Translations under genes and position numbers: made by a program
Shown here: positions 8,462 to 17,109 of the stretch, piece after piece
Layout of the letters: every line of letters begins with the position of its first letter
Numbering within the stretch: the stretch's first letter is position 1
The notes under the pieces: model-generated
What the model saw: only the letters and a program-made list of their open reading frames with translations
Databases searched by the model: none
What the model was told of the DNA's origin: nothing
From: Sandaracinaceae bacterium
GTDB taxonomy: Bacteria > Myxococcota_A > Polyangia > Polyangiales > Houyiibacteriaceae
Direction: 5' to 3'
NCBI GenBank assembly: GCA_020633055.1
Contig: JACKEJ010000006.1
Location: forward strand, 910,550-974,549
DNA: 64,000 nucleotides

Positions 8462-10405
8462 CTACTTGCGGGCGAACTCCACGGTCAGCTCGCGCTCACC
8501 CTGGGTGGTGCCGTTGAGCTTCGCGATGGCGGCGTCGGCGAGCTCGACGGGCAGGAAGACGAACGAGTGCCGGTCGCGCACGCGGATGCGGCCCACCTGG
8601 TCTGCCGGTACGCCGCCCACCTCGATGAACAGGCGGTTCAGCTCGCCCGCGCTCACGTCGTCGCGGCGACCGAGGCTGACGTACAGCTTGGCCTCGTCTT
8701 CCGCTGCGGCGTCGTCGGCGTCGTCGCGCCGTGGGGCCTCGCTGGACTCCGGCGCGGCGGCGCCCGTCGCGGTAGCGTCGAACGTCAGCTCACCCTGCTC
8801 GCCCTCGGCCGCGCCCGACTCCCCACGGCGCCGACGCCGACGGCGGCGGCTGCTGCGCTCGCCGTCCGTGCTCTCACCGTCGTTGTCGTCGTCGTTGTCG
8901 TCGTGCCCAGCCGTCTCTGCCTCTGGCGCGGCGCCCGAGACCCGCAGGGGGCGGGTGGCCTTGTTGGAGCTCCGCTCGCGCTCCGGGTTCGGCGCCGGCC
9001 GCGGGCGCTGCTCGCGTCGCGCCGCCGTGGCGCGCTCGTCCACGTCGTCTTCGACCTTCCCGAAGAAGGCCCCGAGCAGGCCCGCGATGAGGTGCTCGGC
9101 GTCCGGGTGCGTCAGCAGGCGCTTGGCCACGGCGCGGTCCAGCTCGTGCGTTCCGCCCTGGAACGTCCGCGCCAGCATCAGGATGCGGTCGGCCTCGCGG
9201 CGCGTACGCTCCTCGCCCGGCGTGGGGATGGAGCGCTCCACTGGGAAGATGCTGTATTGCAGGCGCAGGTAGTAGAGCTGCCCCAGCTCCTGCGGCGCCA
9301 CCAGCGTGATGGCCGTGCCCGTGCGTCCCGCGCGGCCGGTGCGGCCGGTACGGTGCACGTACTGCTCGAGGTGGTTCGGCATCTCGAAGTTGATGACGTG
9401 CGTCAGGTGCGAGATGTCGATCCCGCGCGCGGCCACGTCCGTGCACACCAGGAAGCGCACGTCGCCCTTGCGCGTGGCCGCCATGACCTTCTCGCGGTCG
9501 CTCTGGGCCATGTCGCCGTTCAGCCACTCGGCGTTGAAGCCCGCGTTCTGCAGCTCCGTGGCGACGCGCTCGGTGTCCACCTTGGTGTTGCAGAAGATGA
9601 TGGCGCTCTCGGGGTCCTCCACCTCGATGATGCGCACCAGGTCGCGCGTGCGGCCCATGCCCGACACCATGAAGGTGAAGTGCTCGATGCCCAGCGCGCC
9701 CACGGCGTCACCGCTCAGCGTGATGAACTCGGGGTTGGTCATGTGGCGCTCGGCCACGCGCTGCACCGGACCGTCCACGGTCGCGGAGAAGAGCAGCGTC
9801 TGGTGGCTCTTCGGCAGCATCTCCATGATGGCGTGCAGCTCGACGGCGAAGCCCATGGAGAGCATCTCGTCCGCCTCGTCCAGCACCAGCACCTTCAGCT
9901 TGTCGCCGTTGATGGTGCCGCGGCGCAGGTGATCCAGGACGCGCCCAGGCGTGCCCGAGATGATCTGCGCGCCCTCGGCCAGCTCGCGTACCTGCCGCTC
10001 CATCGGCGCGCCGCCGTAGACCGCCGTGGTACGCACGCCGACGTTCGCGCCGATGCGCCCGATCTCGCGCGCGGACTGCAGCGCCAGCTCACGCGTGGGG
10101 GCGAGGATGAGCGCCTGGGGACCGCCGTCGATGTCGATCAGGCGGTCGACCAGCGGCAAGCCGAAGGCGCCCGTCTTGCCCGTGCCGGTGCGCGACTGGA
10201 CGATGATGTCCCGACCTGCCACGGCCAGGGGGTAGGCCTCTACCTGCACCGGGGTGGGGTTGGTCCAGCCCATGTCGTCGATGGCGCGGCGCACCTCGGG
10301 CTTGAGCGGCAGGACGTTGAACGTGGGGAGCTCGGGCGCGGGGGTGGTTCCGGGCTCGGTGGGGTCGCCACCGGGGGCGTCGGTGGACGGTTGACCTTCT
10401 GTCAT
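8462..10405 (-). CDS. DEAD-box RNA helicase with DbpA-type RNA-binding domain
   Basis: The protein is 647 residues with the full motif set: Q motif (TPVQ), RTGTGKT, PTRELA, GTPGR, DEAD, SAT, then VCTDVAARGIDI and HRTGRTGRAG in the second RecA domain. A basic, disordered linker with a run of eight Arg and an acidic run follows. The C-terminal 75 residues (AKLYVSLGRRDDVSAGELN onward) form a DbpA-type RNA-binding domain. This is the DeaD/CsdA layout of helicases acting in ribosome assembly, cold adaptation and RNA decay. The start is the ATG at 10405, which overlaps the stop of the upstream gene (ATGA). Confidence 0.93.
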   Translation of the reverse strand: MTEGQPSTDAPGGDPTEPGTTPAPELPTFNVLPLKPEVRRAIDDMGWTNPTPVQVEAYPLAVAGRDIIVQSRTGTGKTGAFGLPLVDRLIDIDGGPQALILAPTRELALQSAREIGRIGANVGVRTTAVYGGAPMERQVRELAEGAQIISGTPGRVLDHLRRGTINGDKLKVLVLDEADEMLSMGFAVELHAIMEMLPKSHQTLLFSATVDGPVQRVAERHMTNPEFITLSGDAVGALGIEHFTFMVSGMGRTRDLVRIIEVEDPESAIIFCNTKVDTERVATELQNAGFNAEWLNGDMAQSDREKVMAATRKGDVRFLVCTDVAARGIDISHLTHVINFEMPNHLEQYVHRTGRTGRAGRTGTAITLVAPQELGQLYYLRLQYSIFPVERSIPTPGEERTRREADRILMLARTFQGGTHELDRAVAKRLLTHPDAEHLIAGLLGAFFGKVEDDVDERATAARREQRPRPAPNPERERSSNKATRPLRVSGAAPEAETAGHDDNDDDNDGESTDGERSSRRRRRRRRGESGAAEGEQGELTFDATATGAAAPESSEAPRRDDADDAAAEDEAKLYVSLGRRDDVSAGELNRLFIEVGGVPADQVGRIRVRDRHSFVFLPVELADAAIAKLNGTTQGERELTVEFARK

Positions 10406-10935
10406 GGTGGATTCTCTTCTGATGTGGACGCGCCGTGGGCGCCGTCGTCTGCCAACCGCCGCGCCAGGGAGCGCGCCAAGCGGCCCTCCTCGCGCTCGAA
10501 GCGTCGCAGACTGGTTTGGATACGGTGGCGCAGCCGGCCGAGGTTCGCGTGCAGCGACTCGTCGCACTGGCCTGTGAGAGCATTGTATTCGCGGTCCCAT
10601 GCGCCGAAGAAGGCCGCGTCACGGGACGCGTCTGCGCTCGGGTTCTGGGTTTGATCGGCGGCGTGCGCCATGAGGTCGGCGTACAGCGCGCGGAGACGGT
10701 GGTCGCAGTCCGTGGCGGAACCAGCCGCTGCGTCAGGCTGCTGCGCCGCGCGACCACGCTCGGGAAAGAGCGCCTGCGGCACGATGGAGGTGAAGGCCAC
10801 GATGGTGATGTAGACGATCCCGCAACCCCACACCGCGAGCACCAGCCGCCGCCCGAGTCCCACGGTGCGACGCCGCTCGCGGGACTCCGGCTCTTCCGGT
10901 TCAGAGGCAGTAACGCCGCGCGACTCTGCGGGCAT
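10402..10935 (-). CDS. single-pass membrane protein, unknown function
   Basis: The protein is 177 residues. A short charged N terminus is followed by one hydrophobic segment (about 28-50, LVLAVWGCGIVYITIVAF). The rest is a soluble, probably periplasmic helical region with two Cys (CDHRLRALY and TGQCDESL) that could form a disulphide. The C terminus is rich in Arg and Glu. The stop codon overlaps the start of the DEAD-box helicase gene by 4 bases, so they are translationally coupled. No family was recognised. Confidence 0.6.
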   Translation of the reverse strand: MPAESRGVTASEPEEPESRERRRTVGLGRRLVLAVWGCGIVYITIVAFTSIVPQALFPERGRAAQQPDAAAGSATDCDHRLRALYADLMAHAADQTQNPSADASRDAAFFGAWDREYNALTGQCDESLHANLGRLRHRIQTSLRRFEREEGRLARSLARRLADDGAHGASTSEENPP

Positions 10936-11091
10936 GTGGGGGATGATCTACTTCTCGTGTGGGAGCGGCGTGCGGTGTCTTGGCGCCGCAGATCCGCGAA
11001 ATTGGTGTCCTTTTGTACCGATCCCGGGGCCCGAGGTCAACCCGGCGACGCCGGCCGCGTGCTGTCGACGTCGGATGACCTCGGCAGAGAC

Positions 11092-11940
11092 TCACCGCGG
11101 GGGCGTGCTGTCGGCCCTCGGTCTCCCGGCAGGCCGCCTGGCGTTTACGATCCGCGTCACGAGGCGCAGGTCGTCGGGCTTGTCGACGTCGATCGCGGCC
11201 TCGGCGAAGCGCGTTCGCACCAGCGCTGCCCGTGCGTCCGCGAGCTGGCCGATCGCGTCGGCCGTCATGTCGACCGTCAAGCGTCGCAGCGCGAAGCGGA
11301 CGAGCGTCCACGGTCCGAGGGCGTAGGCCATCTTCCAGGGCTTTTTCCGGTCTTGTTCGAGCTTGCGCCAGAAGGCCATCGCGTTGCGTCCGCGGGGAGT
11401 GGGGAGGGCAAAGAGGTTGCACCCAGAGATGGCCTCGTCCGCAAAGCGAAAGTAGGTGCGGCGGGTCTCGGGATACTCTGCGCGGATGGTGTCTTCGCGG
11501 GCGACCAAGGCTGCCACGTCCACATCGGCTGGGATCCGGCTGACGAAGTCGGTGATCATCGCGGTCGTCAGGAGCGGGTGGTCCGCCGTGGTCACCAGGG
11601 CCGGGTAGGGGGCGTACTCGTCCAAGACCTTCGTTACGCTCCGGCTCGGAGAAGGCGCAGCCGTCGTGACGATCAGTCGTCCTTGTTCGGTGAGCTGCCG
11701 CGCGGTCGGGAGCGCCTCGATCAGCTCGGGCGCCTCGATCACCGCGATGATGCGACCTACTTCGCGCGCGTCCGCCAGGGTTCGCAGGACGTGCTCGACC
11801 ATCGGGAGGCCAGCGATGTCGGCGAGCGCCTTGTGCGAGATCCCACAGAAGGTCGCGACAGGGTCGGAGGGTCCGCGGCTGCCCGCCATCAGCAGCGCGG
11901 TGTAGGGCCCGGGCACCGATGTGTCAGAGGGGTCGTTCAT
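11092..11940 (-). CDS. MobA-like nucleotidyltransferase
   Basis: The protein is 282 residues with the MobA-like NTP-transferase fold. The N-terminal loop is YTALLMAGSRGPSDPVA, followed by KALADIAGLPMVEHVLRTL (substrate-binding Lys and Pro) and VTTADHPLLT, which carries the metal-binding Asp. The nucleotide-binding loop is less canonical than in sugar-1-phosphate nucleotidylyltransferases. It probably makes an NDP- or CDP-activated alcohol, sugar or head group. It diverges from the diacylglycerol-kinase-family gene at 12270, which suggests a lipid-linked role, but the substrate is unknown. Confidence 0.7.
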   Translation of the reverse strand: MNDPSDTSVPGPYTALLMAGSRGPSDPVATFCGISHKALADIAGLPMVEHVLRTLADAREVGRIIAVIEAPELIEALPTARQLTEQGRLIVTTAAPSPSRSVTKVLDEYAPYPALVTTADHPLLTTAMITDFVSRIPADVDVAALVAREDTIRAEYPETRRTYFRFADEAISGCNLFALPTPRGRNAMAFWRKLEQDRKKPWKMAYALGPWTLVRFALRRLTVDMTADAIGQLADARAALVRTRFAEAAIDVDKPDDLRLVTRIVNARRPAGRPRADSTPPR

Positions 11941-12269
11941 GGCAGCGACCTAGCTGCACGGCGCGTGCCCGGCAACCGTTCACCTGCAGGTCGTCTTCGA
12001 CACGCTTTGGCCCCAAGGCCGACCCAGGTTGCAACGCTGTGTCTCCTTCGTGGCACTGCTGTTGCATGGGACCGCTGGCAGAACGCAATGACCCTCCGAA
12101 CCCTTCACGATCACGACGTTTTTGGAAGCCATGTGTGGTTGCGTTTCACACCTGTGAGTTTCTTGCGTCACCTCCGTGAAGTCATGGCGGCCCCCGCCCG
12201 AGGTTCCTTGCTGTACGAAATTTTTACGATGCCATCGCTTTCCGCTACCAACCTGGAACGGAGCCGCTC
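11941..12269. other. intergenic region between divergent genes
   Basis: This 329-base gap separates the minus-strand nucleotidyltransferase from the plus-strand diacylglycerol-kinase-family gene. It is less GC-rich than the flanking genes, especially 12110-12240, and should hold promoters for both. No clear -35/-10 pair, structured RNA or small coding frame stood out. GGAACGGAG at about 12255-12263 is the Shine-Dalgarno sequence of the downstream gene. Confidence 0.6.
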
Positions 12270-13337
12270 ATGAAGCCAGCCATTGCACGTGTGGGTGAAG
12301 CCACGCTCAAGCAACTCGAGTCCAAGCGCACCCTGCGGGAGGGGGTGCGGCTCCGCGCCGACATCGAGCGCCGCTCCGGCCTGCAGACGCCCAAGATCGG
12401 CGTCATCTACAACCCGAAGAGCGCGGCCAACCTCGGGCGGTCGCCCCTCCGCGCCATCGGCGTGGCGTGCGGGCAACCGACGACGCGCGGAGAGCTCGTC
12501 AGCGTGCTGCGTGGGTTCGCGGACGCCGAGGTCAACATCGTGGCGGTGAGCGGTGGCGATGGGACCATCCGCGAGGTGCTCACGGCCATCCCACAGGCCT
12601 ACGGCGATCTGCCGCACCCGGCCATCGCGATCCTGGCGGCTGGGCGCACGGACCTGATCGCGGGTGAGGTGGGCTCGAGCGGGCGCCGCGACGAGCTGGC
12701 GCGCCTGCTCGCGTCGGCCAAGGCGGGCGAGCTGCGGCGCACCCGTCGTCCCATCCTCCGGGTCGAGGGCGTCGTGGACACGGACGGCGTGGCGGTGACT
12801 CCACGCGGCATGCTGATGGGCGCGGCTGCGTTCTCCTACGGCACCGAGCTATGTCAGACCGAGGTGCACGCGGACGGAGCCAGTCATGCGACTGCGGTGG
12901 GCATCACGGTCGCTCGCGTCGTCGGGCGCATCCTGTTCAAGGGAGATCCGGACGGGTTGCTCAAGGGCGAGCCGCTGGGTCTCTCGGTGGACGGAAAGGC
13001 CGATGACAAGGGGCCGGACGCGTCCCGCTCGCTGCTGCTGGTCAGTACGTTACGCGAGCGTCTGGTGCTCGGCCGCACCCCGTTCTTTGGCGACTACGCC
13101 GAGGACCAGCTCCAGTACGTCGAGGTGGACGCGCCCGCCAAGGGCCTCACCCGCGCGCTCAGCTCGATGGTGGTCCGCAAGCCGTGGCTGGCGGGTCCCG
13201 GTTGGAACGCGGGCGCGGCCAAGACGCTCGACCTCGGCATGCAGCGCTCGATGATCATCGACGGAGAGATCTTCCGCCCGGTGGATGGTCGCGTGCGCGT
13301 CACGGCCGACCCCGTCGTGGACTTCGTCGCGCCCTGA
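12270..13337 (+). CDS. diacylglycerol kinase family lipid kinase
   Basis: The protein is 355 residues. KIGVIYNPKSA near residue 48 and the nucleotide-binding VSGGDGTIREVL near residue 92 are the hallmark DAGK catalytic motifs, and a later AILAAGRTDL replaces the usual P-x-GTxN-D loop. The C-terminal half carries the second beta domain, with DGEIF near the end. Members phosphorylate diacylglycerol, sphingoid bases or related lipids with ATP. The altered GTxN loop makes the substrate uncertain. The gene is 13 bases from the Tam41-like gene, which suggests a shared lipid pathway through phosphatidic acid. Confidence 0.75.
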   Translation: MKPAIARVGEATLKQLESKRTLREGVRLRADIERRSGLQTPKIGVIYNPKSAANLGRSPLRAIGVACGQPTTRGELVSVLRGFADAEVNIVAVSGGDGTIREVLTAIPQAYGDLPHPAIAILAAGRTDLIAGEVGSSGRRDELARLLASAKAGELRRTRRPILRVEGVVDTDGVAVTPRGMLMGAAAFSYGTELCQTEVHADGASHATAVGITVARVVGRILFKGDPDGLLKGEPLGLSVDGKADDKGPDASRSLLLVSTLRERLVLGRTPFFGDYAEDQLQYVEVDAPAKGLTRALSSMVVRKPWLAGPGWNAGAAKTLDLGMQRSMIIDGEIFRPVDGRVRVTADPVVDFVAP

Positions 13338-13350
13338 GCTGGAGGTCGTC

Positions 13351-14391
13351 ATGAGCACGTCGCCAGCCTCGGAGAGCTTCGCCCAGGCGGGCACCCACGC
13401 GCATGACGCTGAGTCCACGGGCGCGACACACGAGCGGCACGCCGCGCGTGAGCGCCTCGCGGCGCGTGTGCGGACCGAGCTCGACGCCCCCGTGTTGCCC
13501 GAGGCGCACGACGTGGCGCGCTACGCCCGCGAGCTTCACGGGGACACGTATGGCCCGGCCTTGTTCTACGGGTCGTGCCTGCGTGCGGACAGCCCCGAGG
13601 GCATCATGGACGTGTACCTCCTGAGCCGCTCGCACGCCGAGTTCCACGGCCGCAGCTCGGGGGGCCGCGCGCTGGCGGGGCTGAACTGGCTCATCCCTCC
13701 CAACATCTACTTCTGGATGATCCCGCACGCGGAGCACGGCTCGCTGCGCGCCAAGGTGGCCGTCGTGACCGAGCAGCAGTTCGCGGACGGCTCGCGCTTC
13801 GACGCGTGGAGCCCGTCCATCTGGGCGCGCTTCTGCCAGCCCTGCGTGCTGCTGGACTCCCCCGACGAGGCTGCGCGCGAGCGCGTGGTAGACACCATCG
13901 TGACGGCCATTCTCACGGCGGCGCGCTGGGCCGCCTATCTCGGCCCGCGCTCCGGGAGCACGCGCGACTACTGGACGGCGCTGTTCGCGGCGACGTACGG
14001 CGCCGAGCTGCGCCCCGAGCGCAACAACCGCCCGGCCATCATCTACGACGCGAACGCCGAGCGCTACGACGCCCTGCTGCGCGACGCCTGGGCGGCGCTC
14101 GACATCCCCTACACGGTGGATGGCGAGGTGCTGACCCCCGTGGTCGATGCGGCAGCGCAGGCGGTGGCCAAGCGGGGCTTCGTGGCGCGCCAGCGCAGCG
14201 GCAAGGGTATCTCGGTCGCGCGCATCGTGAAGGGCGCGCTCACCTTCTCAGGCGGGGTGGACTACCTGCTGTGGAAGGTCGAGCGTCACTCGGGCGTGTC
14301 CGTCGAGCTGAGCGACTGGCAACGAAAGCACCCGTTCCTGGGGGCGCCAGGCGTCTTCCTGCAGCTCCGACGCGCTGGCGCCGTGCGCTGA
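13351..14391 (+). CDS. possible Tam41-like CDP-diacylglycerol synthase
   Basis: The protein is 346 residues; its ATG at 13351 follows a GGAGG. Residues 71-90 (LFYGSCLR...GIMDVYLL) look like a nucleotidyltransferase G-S...D pattern with Gly74-Ser75 and Asp87. Residues 117-144 run PPNIYFWMIP, then LRAKVAVVTEQQF. Mitochondrial Tam41, a phosphatidate cytidylyltransferase, has the same order: G-S, M-D, an N-Y-Y strand, then K-hydrophobic-V-I. With the adjacent DAGK-family gene this would give diacylglycerol to phosphatidate to CDP-diacylglycerol. The assignment is by eye; an uncharacterised nucleotidyltransferase-like family is the alternative. Confidence 0.5.
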   Translation: MSTSPASESFAQAGTHAHDAESTGATHERHAARERLAARVRTELDAPVLPEAHDVARYARELHGDTYGPALFYGSCLRADSPEGIMDVYLLSRSHAEFHGRSSGGRALAGLNWLIPPNIYFWMIPHAEHGSLRAKVAVVTEQQFADGSRFDAWSPSIWARFCQPCVLLDSPDEAARERVVDTIVTAILTAARWAAYLGPRSGSTRDYWTALFAATYGAELRPERNNRPAIIYDANAERYDALLRDAWAALDIPYTVDGEVLTPVVDAAAQAVAKRGFVARQRSGKGISVARIVKGALTFSGGVDYLLWKVERHSGVSVELSDWQRKHPFLGAPGVFLQLRRAGAVR

Positions 14392-14414
14392 CGTGCGCGC
14401 AGTCTCGACCCGGC

Positions 14415-15941
14415 TCAGACCGCGGGGAGGGTGAAGGCCACGACCGCGCCGCCGTCCTCGGCGTTTGCCGCCCACGCGCGGCCCCCGTGCGCATCGGCGA
14501 TGTGCTTGACCAGCGCGAGGCCGATGCCCGAGCCGCGCACCTCGCGGTGCCTGGCGGTCCGGTAGAAGCGCTCGAAGATGCGACGCAGGTCGTCGGTGGG
14601 GATGCCGGGGCCGTGGTCGCGCACACGCACGTGCACGGAGCGCGCGCTGCAGGTGACGGAGACCTCGATGGCCGAGCCCTCGCCGTACTTCACGGCGTTG
14701 TCGAGCAGGTTCACGACCGCGAGGACGATGGACTGCTCGTCGATGGCGACCTTCGGCAGGTCGTCGGCCAGTTGTAGCGTCACGCGCTTCCCGTCCTCTT
14801 CGAGGCGGTAGCGGAAGGCGTCGATGGCTTGCGTCAACACGGGCCCGATGTCGCGCTCGTGGAAGTCGTACTTCTGTTTCCCGCGCTCGAGCGCCGCGAA
14901 GTCGAGCACGTTCTCGATCAGCCCGCTGAGGCGCTCCGACTCGCGGCAGATGATCTCGAGGTACTGCTTCTGCTTCTCGGGAGTGCGCACCCGGTTGGTG
15001 AGCAACATCTCGCCGAACATGCGCACCACCGAGAGGGGCGTCTTGAGCTCGTGCGACACGTTCGCGATGAACTCGCTCTTCATCTCGTTCAAGCGCCGCT
15101 CCTTGCTGGCGGCGTAGAGCAGGAAGGCGATGCCGAGCAGGATGACCGCGAACGAGAGGCCCAGCGAGCCCAGCTGCACGGTGCGGCCCGAACGCCCCTG
15201 GGTCTCGAGCTGCGTGGCCTGCTGCGGCGCGATCTGGAGGCGCCACTGGTAGAGCGTGGTCGGGAAGCGGTGCCCCACGACGTAGTCGCCCGCGGACGCC
15301 AGGCTCGGCCCATAGACGCGCCGGTTGTCGATGTCGACGACGTTGTACGTGCTGCGACCCTCCTCCGTGGAGAAGAGCGTCGGGAACTGCGAGCGCACGA
15401 TGAAGCCGGTGTCGTGGTGCGCCACCAGGAACATGCGTCGCCCCTCGTGGCGCACGGCCATGTACGAGAACAGGTGGCTGCGGTCCCGGAAGCGCCCGTG
15501 CAGGTGTTTGAGCCGGTTCAGAGGTGCGTCGTCGAACTCGAGCTCCTGCACCACGTCCTGCAGGAACAGGTCGAGGAAGTCGCGCCGGTCTTGCGCACCG
15601 GCGCGCGACGCGAGGCCCACCACGTGCCCGTGCTCGTTCAGCAGCAGCACGGAGCGCACGCTGGGGGTGACGTCGATGGAGGTGGGGCGCCAGGCCGCTT
15701 CGAAGCTGTCGGGGTCGTCCAGCGGGTAGTCGGTGAAGACCGTGTTGTCCTGCTGGATGACGTAGCGCTCGATGTTCTCCACCTTCTCCCGCGCGAGCAG
15801 CATGGAGGACGCGGCGATGGCCTCTTCGTTCAGGCGGGCGAAGCGCGAGGCGGTCAGGTACGTGTAGTAGCCGAGCACCCCGGCGGCGATGGTGAGCGCC
15901 GGGATGAGCACGAAGTACACGGAGGGCAGGCGCCGTGGCAC
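14415..15941 (-). CDS. membrane sensor histidine kinase
   Basis: The protein is 508 residues. It has an N-terminal membrane segment (about 8-28), a periplasmic sensor region of about 230 residues, a second membrane segment (about 262-280), then HisKA (FIANVSHELKTPLSVVRMFGEML, with the phospho-His in SHELKTP) and HATPase_c (N box LLDNAVKYGEG, G1 RDHGPGIP, F box IFERFYR, G2 GSGIGLALVKHIADAHGG). It would autophosphorylate in response to an extracytoplasmic signal. No response regulator gene is adjacent. It starts at a GTG one base after the gpsA stop, so it is probably in the gpsA operon. Confidence 0.9.
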   Translation of the reverse strand: MPRRLPSVYFVLIPALTIAAGVLGYYTYLTASRFARLNEEAIAASSMLLAREKVENIERYVIQQDNTVFTDYPLDDPDSFEAAWRPTSIDVTPSVRSVLLLNEHGHVVGLASRAGAQDRRDFLDLFLQDVVQELEFDDAPLNRLKHLHGRFRDRSHLFSYMAVRHEGRRMFLVAHHDTGFIVRSQFPTLFSTEEGRSTYNVVDIDNRRVYGPSLASAGDYVVGHRFPTTLYQWRLQIAPQQATQLETQGRSGRTVQLGSLGLSFAVILLGIAFLLYAASKERRLNEMKSEFIANVSHELKTPLSVVRMFGEMLLTNRVRTPEKQKQYLEIICRESERLSGLIENVLDFAALERGKQKYDFHERDIGPVLTQAIDAFRYRLEEDGKRVTLQLADDLPKVAIDEQSIVLAVVNLLDNAVKYGEGSAIEVSVTCSARSVHVRVRDHGPGIPTDDLRRIFERFYRTARHREVRGSGIGLALVKHIADAHGGRAWAANAEDGGAVVAFTLPAV

Positions 15942-15942
15942 G

Positions 15943-16953
15943 TCACTCCCGCTCGTGGCGCAGGGGCCGAGACATCAGGTCGGTCAGCGCCTTGGTGGGC
16001 GACTTGCCTTCGTAGAGGATGCGATAGACCTCGTGCGAGATGGGCATCTCCACCTTGCGCGCCTGCGTGAGGTTGTAGAGGCTCTTCGCGGTGCGCACCC
16101 CCTCGGCGACCATGTTCATGGAGCTGAGGATCTCGTCGATGGTCTTGCCCTGGCCGAGCTCCATCCCGACTTGTCGGTTGCGCGAGAGGTCGCCGGTGCA
16201 CGTGAGCACGAGGTCGCCCATGCCCGCCAGACCGCTGAGCGTGAGGGGGTGGGCCCCCATGGCGGTCGCGAGGCGCGAGATCTCCGCCAGGCCGCGCGTG
16301 ATGAGCCCCGCGCGCGCGTTGTGCCCGAGGCCCATCCCGTCCGCGACGCCTGCCGCGATGGCGATGACGTTCTTGAGCGCGCCTCCCAGCTCCACGCCGA
16401 CGACGTCCTCGGTGTTGTAGACGCGGAAGCGGTCCGTCGTGAACGTGTGCTGCGCGTCGCGCACGCTGTCGCGGTCGTGACCGGCGATGCACACCGCGGT
16501 CGGGATCCCGTCCGCGACCTCGCGCGCGAAGGACGGCCCGCCCAAGTAGGTGAGCTGCCAGTGCATGGTCTTGGGCAGCACGTTCTCGAAGATGTCGCTC
16601 ACCAGCATGAGCGTGCCCTCCTCGATACCCTTCGTGGCGCTGACGATGGTCACGCCGGCCGGGATCATCGGCTTGGCGCTCTCGAGCACTGCGCGCAGAC
16701 CGTGCGTGGGGATGACCGAGACCACCATGCTGGCGTCGATCAGGGCCGTGGCGAGGTCCCCCGTGGCCGTCAGCGTGGGCGGCAGGGAGAAGCCCGGGAG
16801 GTAGCGCGCGTTCTCGTTGGCGGACGCGATGGCGCTCGCGCGCTCGGCGGAGCGCGCCCACAGGCGGACGTGGTGACCCTTGTCGGCGAGCAGCTTGGCG
16901 AGGGCGGTGCCCCACGAGCCAGCGCCCAAGACCGCGATCTGTCGTTGATCCAT
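15943..16953 (-). CDS. gpsA: NAD(P)H-dependent glycerol-3-phosphate dehydrogenase
   Basis: The protein is 336 residues, the usual GpsA length. It reduces dihydroxyacetone phosphate to sn-glycerol 3-phosphate for phospholipid synthesis. The NAD(P) loop is VLGAGSWGTALAKLLADKG; the catalytic-Lys region is GVELGGALKNVIAIAAGVADGMG; then NARAGLITRGLAE and GLAGMGDLVLTCT are typical. It is followed by the sensor kinase gene after one base. Its position near the DAGK-family and Tam41-like genes groups several glycerolipid functions, though on opposite strands. Confidence 0.96.
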   Translation of the reverse strand: MDQRQIAVLGAGSWGTALAKLLADKGHHVRLWARSAERASAIASANENARYLPGFSLPPTLTATGDLATALIDASMVVSVIPTHGLRAVLESAKPMIPAGVTIVSATKGIEEGTLMLVSDIFENVLPKTMHWQLTYLGGPSFAREVADGIPTAVCIAGHDRDSVRDAQHTFTTDRFRVYNTEDVVGVELGGALKNVIAIAAGVADGMGLGHNARAGLITRGLAEISRLATAMGAHPLTLSGLAGMGDLVLTCTGDLSRNRQVGMELGQGKTIDEILSSMNMVAEGVRTAKSLYNLTQARKVEMPISHEVYRILYEGKSPTKALTDLMSRPLRHERE

Positions 16954-17109
16954 CGCGGGAGTCTACGCGCTCGGGCGGAGATGCGGGAGCCTCGGCGCGC
17001 GATTCGAGCGATCGCGCGTTCGCTCGAAGCGGACCGTGCGGCGGGGCGGAGCAGCGCAACTTTCTCCGCGGCCCTGTAACCGACGGCGGGGGTGGTGCGT
17101 GGAGTCCCC

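Noticed and set aside
8408..10654. Plus-strand frame of 748 codons
   Set aside because: It mirrors the DEAD-box helicase on the other strand, whose motifs are complete. The mirror protein is low complexity.
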